A stretch of 64,000 nt of DNA from Odobenus rosmarus divergens (taxonomy: Eukaryota; Chordata; Mammalia; Carnivora; Odobenidae), in the NCBI RefSeq assembly GCF_000321225.1, contig NW_004450398.1:2034340-2098339 (forward strand), given 5' to 3'. Numbering within the stretch: the first letter of the stretch is position 1; each line of letters opens with the position of its first letter. Below, piece after piece: positions 9,950 to 21,970 of the stretch. Under the pieces are notes generated by a model, which made no database searches, was not told the origin of the DNA, and saw only the letters and a list, made by a program, of their open reading frames with translations. The position numbers and the translations under genes are program-made.

Positions 9950-10210
9950 TTTTCGTGGTTAAAAATAAGGACTTTGAAATGAGAAAGACCTAGCTTTGAA
10001 TCTCAGAGCTGCCCATTACTATCTCTAATGCAGGCTTGGGTACACTGCTTTACCTCTTTAAGCCTCGATTTCCACCTCCATAAAACGGAGATACTAATAG
10101 AATCTACTTCCTTTGTTGTTGTAAGGATTTAATGCAATAACACACATACAGTGATGTGCATGCACCAAGTGTGCCCAAATGGTAGATATTACAAATACTA
10201 GAGTAGTCTG
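9950..10210 (+). repeat. MIR remnant
   Basis: 'agctttgaatctcagagctgcc...tgcaggcttgggtacactgctttacctctttaagcctcgatttccacctccataaaacgg'. Confidence 0.8.
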
Positions 10211-10538
10211 GCTTAGGAGCTAGGGAGAAGACAGGGAGGGGTATATATTATGGGCTGTGTGGAAGGAAGGAAAGAAGAGCAAGAAATAGAAAAAGGTATA
10301 GAACTGGAGGCAGAGGATACAAAAGTGAGACTTTGTTTGCCTGGTGGTCATTGGCCAAGGGGTCAATCTCCCTTCTTCCCTGGAGTCTCTTTTCTAGCCC
10401 TTGCTTTGCATCCCCCTTGCCCTAATTTATGAGGGAGGAGCCTGCTGTGGCTTGTGGTGAATGGGTGACGTTACCAAAAGAGAAAAAGGAACTCTTCCCC
10501 TCAACTGGCCCTTTTCTGGGTTCAGAATGCTTCCTCAC

Positions 10539-10634
10539 CGATATTGGCATAAGCCTCCCTGGTCTCTTCATCACCTTCCATGTCACACAACAGTTTGCTG
10601 AACTGTTCGCAGTTGATGGTGTCCATGTCGGGTT
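10539..10634 (-). CDS. CIITA: CIITA exon 3
   Basis: 96-bp exon, phase 1 at both ends, acceptor TTTTCCCTCCAG and donor GTGAGG. Codes PDMDTINCEQFSKLLCDMEG then DEETREAYANI, the heart of the acidic activation domain. Nearly identical to recalled mammalian CIITA. Rich in Asp and Glu, as expected for the CBP-binding surface. Length divisible by three. Confidence 0.97.
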
Positions 10635-10882
10635 CTGGAGGGAAAAGCCCCATGGATGAAGCAGGAAAGGTTTGGGAAGAGGGCTGGTGGGGAAGGAAGG
10701 AGAGGCGGGGCGGGGCTGGGAGAAGTCCCCTTGGAAAGCAAACAACACGCTAGCGTTTGGAGCTGTCCGCGGTGCTGACCAGAGCTCTGCGACCGGAACG
10801 TTGCCCAGTTGCTGACTGTCTCCACCGCAGGCTGAGGGGGGTGAGGAAGGACTTGGGAGGGGCCAGAGGGAGGAGAGCCCAC
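10635..10882 (-). other. CIITA: CIITA intron 2
   Basis: 248-bp GC-rich intron, donor GTGGGC and acceptor CCCTCCAG. No repeat recognised. Confidence 0.9.
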
Positions 10883-11026
10883 CTGAGCAGAGCTCAATCT
10901 CTTCTCTAGCCAGGTCCGTCTGGTCATAGAGGTGGTAGAGCTGCAAGGGATCGGCACTGCTGTTGAGAAGCTCCAGGTACCCGCCTTCTAGAGACCCCAA
11001 CTCCATGGCGGCACACTGTCCGCTGC
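10883..11026 (-). CDS. CIITA: CIITA exon 2 (common exon with the type IV start codon)
   Basis: 144-bp exon shared by all isoforms, phase 1 at both ends, acceptor CTTCCTTCCAG and donor GTGGGC. Codes GSGQCAA then MELGSLEGGYLELLNSSADP and LQLYHLYDQTDLAREEIELC. The ATG at 11006 sits in a good Kozak context (GCCGCCATGG) and is the expected start for promoter IV transcripts; type I and III transcripts read through it in frame. LAREEIEL has one Glu fewer than the human LAGEEEIEL as I recall it. Length divisible by three. Confidence 0.97.
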
Positions 11027-11344
11027 CTGGAAGGAAGACACATTTAGTCAGCGCAGGGAGCATTGGAAAGATGTAGAGAATTAACACCTACCATAGCTCC
11101 TAGCTGGGTCACCTGGTGAAGGCCAGGGTTTGGGAGAGCCAAAGAAAGTGAGCAGAAGTACTCATTCAGCACCTCTTATAAGCTCTGGGCAGTGGAGAGA
11201 GCAAGTCATATCTCCTTCCTCCAAGGAACTTATAATCGCTCTGAGAAGATGCCCACCATACAGGGAAGGGAAGTGGGGAAGTGTAGATTCAAGACACCTT
11301 ACACCTGGGATCCAGGAAACTTGAGGTCCACATCTAGTGCTGCC

Positions 11345-11720
11345 ATGAGTGATAACAGTTGAGATTTGTAGAGCACCTACCTTGTGCCAGACACATGGGC
11401 TAGCACATTCCATTCTCACATCAACAATCATATGAGGTAGATACTCTTTAATATCCTCACTTTCCACATGAAGACCCTGAGGATCAGAGATGTGAGGTGA
11501 CTTACATAGGTGACCCAAGTCCAAGTGGAACCCAGATCTGGTTCTGGGCATGCTGACGCAAGGATATGCAGTTAAGTCCTATGCTCTATCTACTGCCTTG
11601 GGTGACCTCGAGCAAGTCTCTGCTCCTCTTCATGCCTCAGTTTCCTAATCTGTAAACTGAAGGAGTCGGGGCAGATTCTAAGATGCCTCATTTGGTGAAG
11701 GGCATATCAGATACCTTAGA
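11345..11720. repeat. Two abutting MIR remnants in opposite orientation
   Basis: 11345-11570 reads antisense MIR ('gagcacctaccttgtgccag...ggatcagagatgtgaggtgacttacatagg'); 11590-11720 reads sense ('ggtgacctcgagcaagtctctgctcc...cctcagtttcctaatctgtaaactg'). Confidence 0.7.
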
Positions 11721-12214
11721 TACCACTTCATTCAATCTTCCAAACACCCTAGACATGTCCACACAAAAACTTGTGTATGAAATTTCATAGACACATAATT
11801 CATAATAGCCAAAATATGGACACAACTCAAGTATCTATCAATAAATGAATGAATAAACATACAATGGAATACCATTCAGCCATAAAAAGAATAAAGTACT
11901 GACACAGGCTACAACATGAATGGAACTTGAAAACATGACAATCAGGGAAAGAAGCCAGACACAATGGGTCATAGATGGTATGATTCCATTTATATGGAAT
12001 GTGCAGAATAGGTAGATCTTTACAGATAAAGTAGATTAGTGGTTGGTTAGGATTGGGAGAGAGTTGTGGAAAAAACTGGGGAGCAAATGATCACAGAGGT
12101 GGGGCTTCTTTTGGGGGGATGTCAAAATGTTCTTTAGCTAATGCGGGGATGGTTGTACAACTGTGTGAATATACTAAAAAGACCACTGAACGGTGCATTT
12201 TAAATGAGTGAATT

Positions 12215-12410
12215 GCGGGACACCCTGGTGGCTCAGTCAGTTAAGCATCCAATTCTTGATTTCAGCTCAGGTCATGATCTCAGGGTCCTGGAATTGAGCC
12301 CTGTATTGGGCTCCACGCTCAGCAAGGAGTTTGCTTGAGATTCTTCCCCTCTCCCTCTGCCCCTTCCCCACTCTGTCTTTCTAAAAATAAATAAATATTT
12401 TTTAAAAAGA
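12215..12410 (+). mobile_element. Can-SINE (diverged)
   Basis: Head 'caccctggtggctcagtcagttaagcatcc', body 'ggtcatgatctcagggtcctg', A-rich end 'aaaaataaataaat'. First of two adjacent plus-strand SINEs within an L1. Confidence 0.92.
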
Positions 12411-12421
12411 AATAAATGGGT

Positions 12422-12632
12422 GGGGGCGCCTGGGTGGCTCAGATGGTTGGGCGTCTGCCTTTGGCTCAGGTCATGATCCCAGGGTCCTGGGATCAAGCCC
12501 CACGTCTGGCTCCTGGCTCAGCGGGGAGCCTGCTTCTCCCTCTCCCTCTCCCTCTCCCCCTGCTCATGCTCTCTGTCTCTCTCTACCTCTCTGTCTCAAA
12601 TGAAAAAGTAAAATCTTCAAAAAAAATAAAAT
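12422..12632 (+). mobile_element. Can-SINE
   Basis: Head 'gggcgcctgggtggctcag', pyrimidine-rich (ctccctctccctctcc) body and A-rich end. It sits immediately after the previous SINE. Confidence 0.95.
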
Positions 12633-12834
12633 AAATGGGTGAATTACACACTATGTGAATTACATCCCAATAAAGCTGCAAAAGCGAAACAAAAACCCAC
12701 CCAGGAAGATAGGCATTATTGTTTCCATTTCGCAGATGAGGCCAACTAGCCTCCCTGATAATATGCAGTTCTTGCTGGCTAGAGCCACTCTGAAGGCTCA
12801 TGCTTCCTGCTCCACTCCCTAGTGGGTTCATTTC

Positions 12835-13268
12835 CCAGACCCCCTGTAACAAAGTACCACAAACTGAGCAGCTTAAAACAACAGAGCCTTAGTCGCTCAC
12901 AGTTCTGGGGGCCAGAAGTCCAAAATCAAGGTGTTGCCAGAAGCTCTAGGGGACAGTCCTTCCTTGCCTCTTGTAGCTTCTAGAAACTCTCGGCATTCCT
13001 TTACTTGTGACTGTGTGGCCGAATCACTGTAATCTCTGCCTCAGTGGTCCCATCGTCTCTTCTTCATGTCTCAGATCTTCTGCCCCTCTCTTAAAAGGAC
13101 ACTTGCCACTGGGTTTAGGGCCCACCTGCATAACCCAAGATGATCTTATTTCAAGGTCCTTAACTTGATTACACCTGCAAAGACGCTTTCTCCAAATAAG
13201 GTCACATTCACAGGTTCTAGGGATTTGATGTGGACGTATCTTCTGGGGGCCCCCATTCAACCTCCTAT
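12835..13268 (-). mobile_element. MLT1-type MaLR LTR
   Basis: Antisense MLT1 landmarks: 'cctgtaacaaagtaccacaaactgagcagcttaaaacaacag', 'tcacagttctgggggccagaagtccaaaatcaagg', 'agggcccacctgcataacccaagatgatcttatttc', 'caaataaggtcacattcacagg'. Non-coding solo LTR-like remnant. Confidence 0.85.
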
Positions 13269-13440
13269 ACATGAAATGCAGACACTTGCTGGAAGGACCC
13301 AGAGTTTCTTGGAAGAGGCAAGAGGAGAGCTGGCCTTGAAGGCCAGAGGACCTGCCGGAGCCTTCTGAGTGCCCCTGCTTGGGCCACAAGAAAGTGGAGG
13401 TGAGGGAGAAGGACCAAAGAGGGTAGGGGGGTTGGGAGAA

Positions 13441-13466
13441 CACACACACACACACACACACACACA
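13441..13466. repeat. (CA)n microsatellite
   Basis: Uninterrupted dinucleotide run of about 13 CA units in CIITA intron 1. Confidence 0.97.
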
Positions 13467-13959
13467 ACTCACCACTGCCTTCCAGCTGCTTCTTTTCATT
13501 TGATTCATTAACAATGCTCACTACCTATGGAGGGTCTCTGCACAGACCCCAGATATCACGGAGAATGAACTTTCCAGGCCATCATGGGGCCCTGGCTGAG
13601 GCTGCCTGTTGATAACGTGTTGGGTGGGGGCCGCAGGAACCCAAACATCACAGACTTGCCTCAAAGGTCCAGCCAGCCATGACTGGAGGAAGCGGAACCG
13701 AAAGATGGGGTCCCCACCCTTTTCTTGTCATGAAGCCAAGCCTGGACGTCAGAGGAGAAGAATTCCACCCCTCCCAGCACAGTGGCTTGAGACCAGAGAA
13801 GAAATCTGTTCTCTCCAGGGAGGTAAGAAAAGACCCCCCTCCACCCAAATCTTGCCGGGTGCCTTCCTCCTCTTTTCAGTCTGGGGTATTTATGGACAGC
13901 TTACATTGTAGCAATCCACCTCTTTTTCCAGGCAGCCAGATCTGGAGACAACAGCTCTG

Positions 13960-14640
13960 GATTGAGCCTAACCATTTCACCAATGAGTTGGGTGACTTTG
14001 GTCAAGTTCCCCAAACTGTGTTTTCACAGGGTAACAGGTCTGCCAGGGGCCTTCAAGTCCAACCTCCTTCACTCTACAGAGCAGATGAGACCCTGAGAAG
14101 GGACGTCACTTGCTCAAGGCCCCATAGCCTGTCCCTGGCCAAGCCTGCACCTGATCCCTCCCAAGCACAAGACTCTCAGTCCAGTGCTCTTTCCTGCCGA
14201 TCAAAATGTTTCCATTCAATGAACAATCCCCGTCATATCTAGGCCCAGGAATAGGGAGGGACCAGGTCCTATTGCAGAAGGGTGACGGCAGGAGGTGCCA
14301 TGGAGAGGAGCTTGAAGAAGTATAACCCAGCCCCACTATTGATGGGCTCAGCTTCAAACTTTGGACAGCATTGCCAAATGCGATCAGACCCCAGAGAAAC
14401 ACACTGACGGAAGAGAAAAAAGCCAACTTGCGTGAGCTTGGGAGTCAAATTGCCTGCCTCTGAAATCACTCCTACCTACCAACTCACCACAACCTGGGTA
14501 GGTTCGTTTTATCAACCTCCTGGAGCCTCAGTTTCCTGATCTGTAAAATGGGAATAATAACTGGTAACTCATTAGGATCCAGTGAGTTAATTCTCATAAA
14601 GCCCTCAGAAAGGTGACTGGCACTTAGCAAGAATTTAGGG
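13960..14640. repeat. MIR remnants
   Basis: 13960-14190 has mixed MIR-like text ('gactttggtcaagttccccaaactg', then antisense 'cttgctcaaggcccc'). 14440-14640 is a sense MIR ('ctggagcctcagtttcctgatctgtaaaatgggaataata'). Confidence 0.65.
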
Positions 14641-15004
14641 AATGGTGGCTTAGAATGGCATCCAGCACATACATAGTAAACAAATGTGGGAGATGGCCAT
14701 CATCACCACTATCATTATTTATGATTATTAATTCGCTTCTAAGCTCTGTGGGGTTGACAAAGGGGCCCTTTCTCTTTCATTCCTCCATAAGTCACAACAT
14801 TGTGAAGCCAAGCTTTCCGTTCTTTTACTTAAGGAGATCCCACAGACCCCATAGGAATAAGAAAATCCCACAGCCAGCAGTGCAGCCTGGGAGGTCTGCT
14901 CATGTCCCCCATCGCTACCACTGAGGAGTGCCTGGGAAAAAAGTCATCCATGGGCCCAAGTTCTGTGTCACTGGCTAAACCCAGACAAGAAGACATTTAC
15001 TCTT

Positions 15005-15208
15005 GGGGTGCCTGGGTGGTTCAGTCAGTTAAGCGTCTGGCTCTTGATTTCCACTCAGGTCATGATCTCAGGGTCGTGAGATCGAGCCCCACATTGGGCT
15101 CCATGCTGAGCATGGAGCCTGCTTAAGATTCTTTCTCTCACTCCCCCTCTGCTCCCAATCCCTCCACTCATGTGCACTTTCTCTCTCTCAAGAAGAAGAA
15201 AAAGAGGA
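15005..15208 (+). mobile_element. Can-SINE
   Basis: Head 'ggggtgcctgggtggttcagtcagttaagcgtc' through an A/G-rich end. Flanks AAGAAGACATTTAC and aagaggacatccac look like a diverged target-site duplication. Confidence 0.93.
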
Positions 15209-15384
15209 CATCCACACTCAGATATCCCCAACATATACCTCCACACCTTCCTTCCAGCTACCCCAAGATGAACCCTGCACCTTATGCACTTATCTTGAGT
15301 ATACAGGGATTTCCAACTCATAATGGGCTTCTGCCTCCACCCCACCCCCTCAGCTGAGCTCCCAAAGAGCTCTAGGGAGAAGGC

Positions 15385-16770
15385 AGGATTTAATGCCCAT
15401 TTGATAGATGAGGGTAGTCAAACACTTCCGTGAAATGGCTTGTCCAAGGTCACCTGGTTGGAGAGTTTTCATCTGAATCCTGGTTAGGAGGCATTAAGCA
15501 AGTGACTTCACCTCTCTATCAGTTTTCCCACTACTAGATCAGGATATTGACACTTCCCTTGTGGGACCATTGAAAGGCCAAGAGAAGCTCTTGGAGGCAC
15601 ACAGGAGGCCCACAGTCAAAGGAATCCCATGATGTTGGGATGCTGCAGAGCTGGGGCTCTGTTCTGGAGTCTAGTCTCCTGGTCTCGACCTCCCAAAGCC
15701 AGTGTCTCCCATTCATGCCCAGATCGACTTACATCTTGGCTTGGGACCAGCGTTCCCACAACCAGGTTCCTTATGTCTCTCTCTAGATGTTTAGGAAGTG
15801 CTTCAGAGGCTCCTGATTGGACTCTTTCCCCCACATGTCACTCTAGAGGGGACTGGGGACAGAGATGGCTCAAATCACCCCACTGCAGAGGACAGGGAGC
15901 CCTTCAGCTGCCCCAGCACTAGGCAAATCACACAGGCCAGGAGTCCTGTGAGGGAAGGAGCCCTGTCTGTCTAGCTCACCTATCCCCAGACTCCAGCATG
16001 CTCTTGCACATAGCAGGCTCTCTCCACCCATAAAAGTGATGCATAACTAGAATTCACAGGTGCCCGCTGAGCACCAGGCACCAAATGACATGATGTGTAG
16101 ACCTTATTCCATTCAGTCTAACACACACATTTGTGATTTGTCTTCCCATTTCTCAGATAAAGAAACAGCTGAGAAAAGACTGGTAGGATCTGAGCCAGAT
16201 TCCTGGCTGCAAAACCATGGCTTCTTGCCCTTGCCTGGTGACAGGAGGCATGGGTGACAAGATGATTTCTCCTTTTGAGGAGCTGTCTGGGGCACCACAG
16301 AGAAGTGGTCTGTGTCTTTTTGGTAAATGAACGGTATTTTTAGAAGGTCCTCTTTGAACCCGCCCTTCCCCCTGGGCTACCACCTTCCACATCCAACTTG
16401 AGAAAAAGTTCCTAATCTCTTGGCCACCAAAAGTCCCTTTGGGGGGTTCATTTCCGTCCCCATTTTGTACTACACCACAGGTTTTGAAAGACCGTAGGCA
16501 CCAAGATGGTTCCTGGAATAAATTCATTTCTCTCTCCCCTGAGGGAAATCAAGTATTACTAAACTGTGCAAACTCTTCCTGAAGTAACCTGACAGCCGGT
16601 GTCTGCTGACATAACGGTCCTTCCCTACTGGAAGAGTCTGTTGTGTTGGGGGACTGTGCTGGGTACTCTAGATGCATAACGTTGTTTCCACTGTCACAGC
16701 AACTCTGGGAAATTGGTATTATCATATTCATTTTATGGATGAGGACAATGAGGCTAGGCTCAGTTTAACA
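15385..16770. repeat. Cluster of MIR and L2 remnants
   Basis: Antisense MIR near 15390-15460, sense MIR near 15465-15540, L2-like text at 15950-16050 ('agcatgctcttgcacatagcaggctc'), antisense MIR at 16045-16200 and 16640-16770 ('ggtattatcatattcattttatggatgaggacaatgaggct'). Confidence 0.6.
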
Positions 16771-17514
16771 GGTGCTTTCTTCCCAGAAAAGGGAGTGTAT
16801 CCTTGAGGGTCTCAAGCGGCACTGGGAGGGAGAAAGGGGCACCTTGCTACCCCCGAACTCTTCAGCTCTGCTCTGCACTGTGATAAAAGAGCACAAAAAG
16901 AAATATTTCCCTGCATGTTGACTCTAATTCTCCTCCTGAGGAAGAAATGAAGATCTTTGAACTGTGTGTCCTAGAGAATGGTGTTGTGTTCCAGCTCAGC
17001 TTTTGCTCTTGAGTACCCTCTGAGCCTTAGTTTCATGAAATGGGGTGGAGCCAACTCAGCTGAGGTATTTTGGGATTCTAGATTCCTCATTGCTTGTCAG
17101 CCTTGCCCCTCTCCATTCCCCCAAGGGCCCTCCTAACACTACCTTGCTCCCCAACCTCCTGACAAGCTACTTCTGGGGGTCAGATGGTGGCAGGAAGCCA
17201 GGAGCCCAGGGCTACCTTATCTTCCACAACCAGACCCCAGTCAGTATCTCTGTGGGGCTAATCGATCAAACAAGTTTCCTCTTCTCTTGCGTTTTTGTCC
17301 TCCAGATAAATTCTAAAAGACATACCGCACTGGTTTTCATCCAAATCTGTAAAACAATGATTTACTGAGCATCTCCTACCAAAAAAAAAAAAAAAAAAGC
17401 ACTGGGCTCAGTTCTCCAGGGGCCCTAAAGAGGTTTAAAACACATTCCCTGCCAAGAAGCTTGCAATGTAGACTCAGATAATATTTTAAGAGGGAGACAA
17501 ATCATGATGATAAT

Positions 17515-17660
17515 AATACAGTGGTTAAGAGTGCTTGCTCTGGGTTCAAATCCCAGTTCCGCGCTAATTGCGTGACCGCATATAAGTTCCTCAGCCTCTC
17601 CCGGTTGTGAAACCTACAGTATTTGGTTGGCAGAGCATCTACCTTATTACATTGCTGTGA
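17515..17660 (+). repeat. MIR remnant
   Basis: 'gtggttaagagtgcttgctctgggttcaaatcccagttccgcgctaattgcgtgacc', a clear MIR 5' half. Confidence 0.85.
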
Positions 17661-17684
17661 CTTGCCTAAAGTGACATTTCCAGA

Positions 17685-17875
17685 GGGGCGCCTGAGTGGC
17701 TCAGTCGGTTAAGTGTCTGCCTTCGGCTCAGGTCGTGATCCCAGGGTCCTGGGATCGAGCCCCGCATCAGGCTCCCTGCTTGGCGGAGAGCCTGCTTCTC
17801 CCTCTGCCTGCCACTCTGCCTACTTGTGCTCTCTCTCTCTGTCAAATAAATAAATAAATAAATCTTTAAAAAAAT
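17685..17875 (+). mobile_element. Can-SINE with perfect target-site duplication
   Basis: Complete plus-strand SINE flanked by AAAGTGACATTTCCAGA at 17668-17684 and 17876-17892. Confidence 0.97.
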
Positions 17876-18799
17876 AAAGTGACATTTCCAGAAAGTGCTA
17901 TAATGACGTAAGTTTCCAAATAAGAACAGCGAGGTGCCACTTGATACTGCACCACTGGTCGAAGTTAGAAAGCTAGGAAATGCCAAAGGTTGGAAGAAGT
18001 GGGCTGGTGCAGCCACCCCAGCGAACACCCTGGCACCTGTTCGAATACCAAAGGATGCAGAAATCTGACAACCTCACAACTCCAGGTTGGGTATGTATCT
18101 CCTAAAGAAACACTCCCACAGCTGCATGGGGACACCCATCAGAGGACGCACTGGACTCTTTGTGGTGACAGCAGGGGGATGCCATCTGGGTGTCCGTGGC
18201 TGAGAGCAGGGCAGTCAAAAGTAGACGCTGTGATCTATGGAGGAGGATACCGTGTTAGAAGCGACAGACCAAATGCAGACATAGTGCAGAGTGAAAAGTC
18301 AGAAACAGAATGAGCCCTGAGAGCCCAAAGCTAGATGTGCATAGATGTGCAGAGTGACATCGAGGCGCATGAAAACGCAGCAGAGAGGTTCCAAGAACAC
18401 ATGCAAACACAGTGACCCACCTTGAATGCATTAGAAGGCAAATCTCAGAGCATGTGGCGCTGCTTAAAGGGGACGGAGGGCCCACAACCTTCCCTCCCCA
18501 AAAGGGGCTGCACAGTATGGTTAAAACACAACTCCGGAGGAGCGTGTAGACCTTGGCCTCCAGATACTTGACTTGACAATTTTAACTGGTGTGATGTGTT
18601 ACATGTAGCATCGTGCTACAACACGGACGAACCCCCTCAAGGGGCTGAGGTCGGGGTGCCCGTCCACCAGTTGCTGGAGGGCAAGGGGCTCACAACTCAC
18701 AGCTCTGGGCATAGCTCCAAGTCACACCCCTTCTCCAAGGGGACACCATATCTGATGACTGGTCCCTGTGGGGTGCAAAGCTCCAGTCTGGTGCCTTAA

Positions 18800-19030
18800 T
18801 TTGCAGTAACCCTAAAGGCTGTCCCAGCTTCACGCTCTGTGGGGCCTCCGATGGGGGTGGCTGAAACCCCTGTTGAGACTTATGGCTGGCAGCCCAATCC
18901 TCCCTCCGCCCAATCCTGCCTCTTCCCTCTCCCTGCGGTGTCCCCCACCTCACCTCTCCCCAATAAATCTCCCACATGCAAATCTTCAACTCCGAATCTG
19001 CTTCCTAGGAACCTCACCAGAGACTAGCTC
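18800..19030 (+). repeat. Ancient dispersed repeat, unassigned
   Basis: 'ccccaataaatctcccacatgcaaatc...tctgcttcctaggaacctcaccagagac' shares its layout with 44930-45120 ('cccgtaaatctcttgtactccaactctgcc...tgtctgcgtcctggaggacccc'), so it is dispersed. The AATAAA-like motif belongs to the repeat and is not evidence of a gene end. Confidence 0.5.
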
Positions 19031-20245
19031 ATTCTGTTTTTCTACCAGGGGGCCTGGCAACCACACAGAACCCCACAAAAGCCCTCCCCCACCAGAGACC
19101 ACCTCTGAAGAGCTGGGGCAAGCCACCTATCTAGTCTGGACCCCCACTGAGGACATTCACCTCATCGCGACTTAGGATTCAAATGAAACCACCTCAACTG
19201 GCATGTGTGCCCACAGACGGCCAGTGACTGGGGGTGAGGGTCCTGGTGGACAGGATGAGAAGGCAGGAGACCAGCAGTAAGAGCTGCAGCTGGGGGAGGA
19301 GGTAGGCTCCGTGTTTGTCCAGAGCACCCGTCCCCTTCAGGCCGGCCTGGCCCCTCCCACCTCCAGGTGGCCCTCACTCTGCATGCCCCAACATTCCGAG
19401 CTGCAATCAGAGTGACCTGGAAAGGAATCCAACAGGTTCCCTCCAACCCCAGCCCCCTCCCCGGAAGACAACCTGAGCCAGGTACTGGGATGGGGAGGGG
19501 ATGAGCACCCTGTGGGCAAGCGAGGCCCTCGGCTCCAGTCTTGATCCCCAGCTTGACCTAATGGGGTGCCTAAGCCAGTGCCAGGCCCTCTGCTGGGTGC
19601 TGGAGCCTCTGAGCCATGAATCATGGGCCAGCCCTGCCTGCTAGCGTCTGACGGCAGAGACGAGCCATTGGCAGGCTTGGCTGTGAATCAAAACTGCCTG
19701 AAAAGGGCGCTAAACACACAGCAGCCTGAGCCAACTCCCAGAGATTCTGTATTTTTAAACGAGCACCCCCTTGTGCCCCCTCGCACACACACCTGCCTTG
19801 TAGGGAATTAAAATGGGTTTTATTTTCAAGGCAGCCTGACTTTCCACTTGCCAAGAAAACACTGCCACCACCCCCACCCCACCCCCCGCTGGGGTGACTT
19901 TTCTTGAACTCTGGGAGGTCTGCAATTCTCCTTCTCCCAAGTGACCCTTCCAGGCTCTCCATTTCTGCCACCTTTCCACTTCTCCCCAGCTGGAAATCCT
20001 AGAACCAGAGTGAACACCTTCCTCAATTCTTCTCCTTCTTCCAGGAGTCCCTGTCGACGGCCATGCCCTTGATGGAGGAGCCCCCAGCCCCACACTCTGG
20101 ATTGTTACAATTGCTACCGGGTCTTTTCCACAGTCCAGTCTCCCAAACTTCAGGTGTTCATCAGCCCCCTTTACAATTTTTGGGTCAGATCTGCATACCA
20201 CCTGTTCTATAATTTACCTTTGCATTTTCCTTGAATTAACTTTTT

Positions 20246-20425
20246 TTTTTTCTTAAAGATATTATTTATTTGTCAGAGAGAGAGAGAGCACATGCAGGGG
20301 GAGCAGCAGAGGGAGAAACAGACTCCTCGCTGAGCAGGGAGCCCAACTTGGGGCTCGATCCCAGGACCCTGGATCGTGACCCGAGCCGAAGGCAGAGGCT
20401 TAAATGGCTGAGCCACCCAGGCGTC
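20246..20425 (-). mobile_element. Can-SINE with target-site duplication
   Basis: Minus-strand SINE flanked by CCTTGAATTAACTTTTT at 20229-20245 and 20426-20442. Confidence 0.97.
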
Positions 20426-20499
20426 CCTTGAATTAACTTTTTAAAGAAATAGATATATTTATGTTAAAAGAAAACCTTCCAGATTTGAAAGCAGGCAGT

Positions 20500-21008
20500 C
20501 AAAAGCATGCTGGCACACGGATGTAATAGACAATAGCACACTCTGTAATAGACAAAAGGTGGAAACAACTCAAGTGTCCATCAACAGAAGAATGGATAAA
20601 CAACAGCAGGGCCTATCCATACACTGGGGTATTACTAAGCCATGATAAGGAAGGAGACACGGACACCTGTTACCCCCCAACACGGGTGGGCCTTAGAAAC
20701 GACATGCTCAATGAAAGAAGCCAGTCACAAAAAGACAAATACTATAGAATTCCACTTACACGAGGCACCTAGAGTGGTCAACTCCATAGAGACAGAAAAT
20801 CAAAGGGTGGCAGCGGGGGGAGGGGGCCCGAATGGGGAGTTCGCGTGTCATGGGGGCCAGAGTTTCAGTTTGGGGCAATGAAAAAGTTCTGGAGACAGAT
20901 GGTGGGATGGTTGTTTAACAGCAGGAATGTATTTATTACAGCTCAATCGTATACTTAAAATGGGTACCTTGGTAAATTTTATATTATGATTTAAAAAAAA
21001 AAAAAAAA
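20500..21008 (+). mobile_element. L1 3' end
   Basis: 'ggtggaaacaactcaagtgtccatcaacagaagaatggataaa', 'aatactatagaattccacttac', 'caatcgtatacttaaaatgg' and a terminal A-run at 20992-21008 define a truncated L1 3' end. Confidence 0.92.
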
Positions 21009-21319
21009 GGAAACTTTCTATCACTCCCTCCCATGGGGGGAAAAACCCCAGCATCACTTACCACTAAAAACAAAACAATGTTACTACAATCAGGTCAGCT
21101 GCCCTACTCTGCTAAAAAGAAACATCACTCAGTATGAGTGTTGTCAAAGATGTCTACACACAAAAATGGGGGAGGCGGCTCAAGAACGAATCAGAAAAGT
21201 AGGGATCTCCTACCTGGTATCAATGAACGCGTCTTTGAGAACTGTCCGTGGACCACCCATCAGGTATGTGACAAGGTCTAGAAGCCTCCCTTCCGCCCAC
21301 AACTTCCCCTCAGATCTTT

Positions 21320-21970
21320 CCATACAATCCCTTCAGGGGCTATAATGCTTACTCCCGGCCCAGGTGGATTCTTTCGTGATTATTCCCAAGTGCTTCCCAG
21401 ACAGTGCTCTCGTTTTAGCCATGTTACAAATGTACCTCAGAGAGGGAAGTCATTTATCCAGGGTGATGGATGGCAAGTCTGAAAGCCAAGTCCAGAAGCT
21501 TCTCCCTCTTCCTCAGGCCACTTCTCTGATTGCCGGGGATTGACCCCAGTCCGTGCTGTTGAGTCCTTTTGCTAATTTCCTAACTACTCTTCACAAGGGA
21601 CCAGGGGCTGAGGTCTCAAGAGGTCAAACCAGGTCCCTGCTGTCAGACAGGTTTTGCTGTACAGCAAGACTCTGACTACCCAGGACCTGCCCTGCATTTG
21701 TGGAGGCTCACACCCCTGCCCAGGCACTGGACTGGGCTCTCCAGAGACCTGGATTCAAATCTTGACTCTACTAAAACCTCGACTATGTGACCTTGGTTAC
21801 AAAACCTCCTGGGGAAGTCCCCAGAGGTTTTGTAATATGGTGAGACAACAGGGTTTGGACCACATCAATGCCTCTCAATACATGTATATAACCTCTAGGC
21901 CTCTGCCATAGGAATCACCCAGATAGATGGTTTAGCCTGGGTGGGTCCTGGTGGCAGAACCCAGAAGCCT
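21320..21970. repeat. MIR and MER5A-like remnants
   Basis: 21320-21520 antisense MIR, 21740-21860 sense MIR ('cctggattcaaatcttgactctac...atgtgaccttggtta'), 21870-21970 MER5A-like ('aggaatcacccagatag...gggtgggtcctggtgg'). Confidence 0.6.

Larger units (their letters stand above)
8229..10538 (-). other. CIITA: CIITA intron 3
   Basis: 2310-bp intron, donor GTGAGG and acceptor TCTGGGCAG. It holds an L2-like 3' end near 8255-8400, MIR remnants at 8465-8720 and 9950-10210, and a G-rich stretch around 8720-9080 that resembles an old repeat; about 9080-9950 shows nothing I recognise. Confidence 0.88.
11745..12690 (+). mobile_element. L1 3' end interrupted by two SINEs
   Basis: 11745-12214 has typical L1 3'-end text ('cataatagccaaaatatggacacaactcaagtatc', 'aatggaataccattcagcc', 'gattccatttatatggaa'). 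It resumes at about 12633 with 'gggtgaattacacactatgtgaattacatcccaataaagctg'. The interrupting block is flanked by TAAATGAGTGAATT and taaatgggtgaatt, consistent with its duplication. Confidence 0.9.

Noticed and set aside
10422..11087. A 221-codon minus-strand frame across CIITA exons 3 and 2
   Set aside because: It joins exon 2, intron 2 and part of exon 3 in mixed frames; the spliced CIITA exons explain the conserved part.
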